A stretch of DNA of 64,000 bases from Benincasa hispida (Eukaryota; Streptophyta; Magnoliopsida; Cucurbitales; Cucurbitaceae): contig NC_052357.1 of assembly GCF_009727055.1 (NCBI RefSeq), forward strand, positions 1,829,509 to 1,893,508, in the 5' to 3' direction. The position numbers and the translations under genes were made by a program. This document shows, one piece after another, positions 62,025 to 64,000 of the stretch. How positions within the stretch are numbered: the stretch's first letter is position 1; each line of letters starts with the position of its first letter. The notes below the pieces were generated by a model. The model had not been told where the DNA came from and searched no databases. It saw nothing but the letters and a program-made list of their open reading frames with translations.

Positions 62025-64000
62025 GTACTTTTATTCCATGCCTTCGTTCATTTTTTCTCCATAAACCAACAACCCAATTATTCAATTCCATATGTTTTCT
62101 TTTTTAAATTCCATTTCTTATTCCCAATTTGAATCATCCACTATCATCATTTACTGTCTTTGATTCACTTACTTTGGAACAACGGGCACCCTAGGCCTGA
62201 TTCCAACCCCCTTGTCGAAGATTTTTCCCTCATGAGTGTTGTTGATATCTCATCGCGTTATAGTTGGGTTGATTTGACTTATTTTTATTTATAGAAATGC
62301 AGTTTTTAATAAGATTTTTTTTTAGATTAAATTTTGTGATATTTTTCTTTTAACTTTTTAATATATTCATAAGATAGTCATGCTTGTAAATCTCTAACTT
62401 TTTCTTTTTATATATTTCTTGCTTCTTTTATTCATCCATAAAATAACAATTGTTAGACTTCTATTTTGTATCTTCAATGTAGATGTATGTTACTCCTCTA
62501 AACAAGACTTCTAATTCTTCAAAAGATACCATTGTTTTTTCTTTTCATTTATATACATATAAAGATATCGCCATTACGTTTAGTCTTGAATTTTGGATTG
62601 AAAACTTGTACATGTTCAATTAATTGATTAACATATTCATTTCTATGTATTATATCAGGGGAAGAGAAGACGGAGATTTAAAGGACAATTTAATAGATAA
62701 TCTACTTCCTCTTCAATATAACATTAACCACCTATCCTACCTTTTTTTACTTTTGTATTTACTATTTTGATATATATTTTTATGAACTTTTTATTCAAAA
62801 TGTTGTGAGTTCTTGGTACATTATTAAGTGCTTAATTATTTGGCCCTATCCTTTACACTTTATTTACATGAAGATGGTTTTGTTTTTTTCAAATTGGGGT
62901 ATCCTATTTGTTTCAAGCTTGAATTAAGATTAAGGATTTTAGTGTCAATAATGAGTTCAAATTAGGGACTATATAGTTATTCATATATTTATTGTTTTTT
63001 TCCATCGTTGATTTTGAATTTATATTAAAAAGTAAGAGAGAGTTAGTAAGATGAGGGAGAAAATCACGAGATTAGAGAAAAAAAATAAAGAGAAAATAGG
63101 TAAGTGAGAGATATAGAGAGATATTTGAGAAAATTAGATAATAGTGAAAAATGAAAGGATAAATTGAGAAAAGTATGACCCACTTCTCTATCAATAAATC
63201 TCACAATTTTAGGATATCTGTTCCTCCAATGGCTATATAAAAAATAATGAGAAATAAAAAAAAAAGAGGTAAAAGGAGTACTATTTAAGAAGATAGAAAA
63301 GAAAGATATATGGAGAGGTATTGAAAAAATGAGACAGATAATTAATAAAAATGAATTTAATCTTTTCATTTTTAAACATTACATATTCTTAGAGCTATTA
63401 TATATGTTAATGAACCTTTTCCTAATTTTCTTTAAATTAATAAAATAACCTTATATAGTTTTATTAACTTTTTATATATCTTGTGTTATTTAGTTTTATA
63501 ATTGGTACCACAAAAAAAGTTACTACTATCCTATTAAAGTCACATACAATAAAAAAAAAAAATAGTTCGAGGGTAATTCTTTTTTGTTTCTAAAGTAGCA
63601 AACATTTTTTAGTTTTTTTTTTTTTTTTTTTTTTGGTTCTAAAGTTGCAAACATTTTTTAAATAAGATAAGAGAGAATATTTTTTCAAAAAAAAAAAAAA
63701 AAATATAGGTTGTTTTTTTCTTTGATGATATATTTACATAAATGTAAAATTACATATTTAAACCAGGAACAAAAAAAAAATCAGTTTGTTTTCTACTTTA
63801 ACAAAAAAATATATAATGTTTATTTGATGGTGTTACATTCAACAAGTTACATTAATTTGAGTAAACAAGCATTCATGACAGAAAAAATATAATACGGATT
63901 AAAAAATTATCTTTCAAGAATCTTTCAAATCGGTAATTTCTTAGCACGGATGTCCTTTGTAACAGTTTGTAGACTACCACAAGATCTTCTCTTATATCTT
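62025..64000. other. AT-rich intergenic DNA
   Basis: Homopolymer runs occur at about 63610-63634 (T) and 63689-63702 (A). Two similar phrases flank the T run (AGTAGCAAACATTTTTTA and AGTTGCAAACATTTTTTA, 63595 and 63643), suggesting a small duplication. No gene was recognised beyond the frame noted at about 62186-62290. Confidence 0.5.

Overview
This is plant nuclear DNA: AT-rich, with intron-bearing genes and many nested LTR retrotransposons. It is most likely from a cucurbit (Cucurbitaceae). Three host genes can be read exon by exon. Several short repeats (a hAT-like foldback near 13,540-13,860, a TCTATCA-rich repeat, and a tRNA-derived SINE with box A/box B) match families I remember as abundant in cucurbit genomes. 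The family assignment rests on memory, not on a search.

Layout. 1-6,080 is a retrotransposon cluster: the tail of a Ty1/copia element with its 2.05-kb LTR (copia A), pieces of a second LTR family, and a minus-strand copia (copia F) with LTR, primer-binding site and broken gag. 6,081-19,680 is AT-rich intergenic DNA holding MITE-like foldbacks, SINE copies, small tandem duplications and one clear sequencing artefact: a Nextera mate-pair junction adapter at 12,422-12,459 between two copies of the same 87 bp. 19,680-32,045 is the genic island, all on the minus strand: a small secreted EGF-like protein gene (5 exons), the katanin p60 microtubule-severing ATPase gene KTN1 (7 exons, 520 aa) and the ISS1/VAS1-type aromatic aminotransferase gene (9 exons, 394 aa). 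Between the last two lies a decayed LINE RNase H fragment. A 37-nt piece of U2 snRNA sits in an aminotransferase intron, flanked by 16-bp direct repeats.

33,420-53,905 is a second retrotransposon nest. Its outer shell appears to be one copia element (copia C, 34,654-51,551; similar LTRs at both ends and near-matching 5-bp target duplications), filled with an Athila-like Ty3 element, part of a copia A LTR, and a minus-strand copia B. 53,906-59,915 is a Ty3-type LTR with a near-perfect 5-bp target duplication, split by two Athila-like LTRs in opposite orientations. 59,916-64,000 is AT-rich; it holds a hAT-type element (perfect 8-bp target duplication) that interrupts a short exon-like open frame of an unrecognised gene.

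The three host genes are ordinary, apparently independent housekeeping or developmental genes and not a pathway. The unusual content is in the repeats: a sequence module shared by otherwise different LTRs, an ACGAT-rich motif array recurring in unrelated LTRs, the U2 insertion and the hAT-split exon. I saw no CRISPR array, prokaryotic operon or intact autonomous transposon. Exon boundaries come from reading splice signals and from remembered family proteins; repeat boundaries marked approximate were judged by eye.
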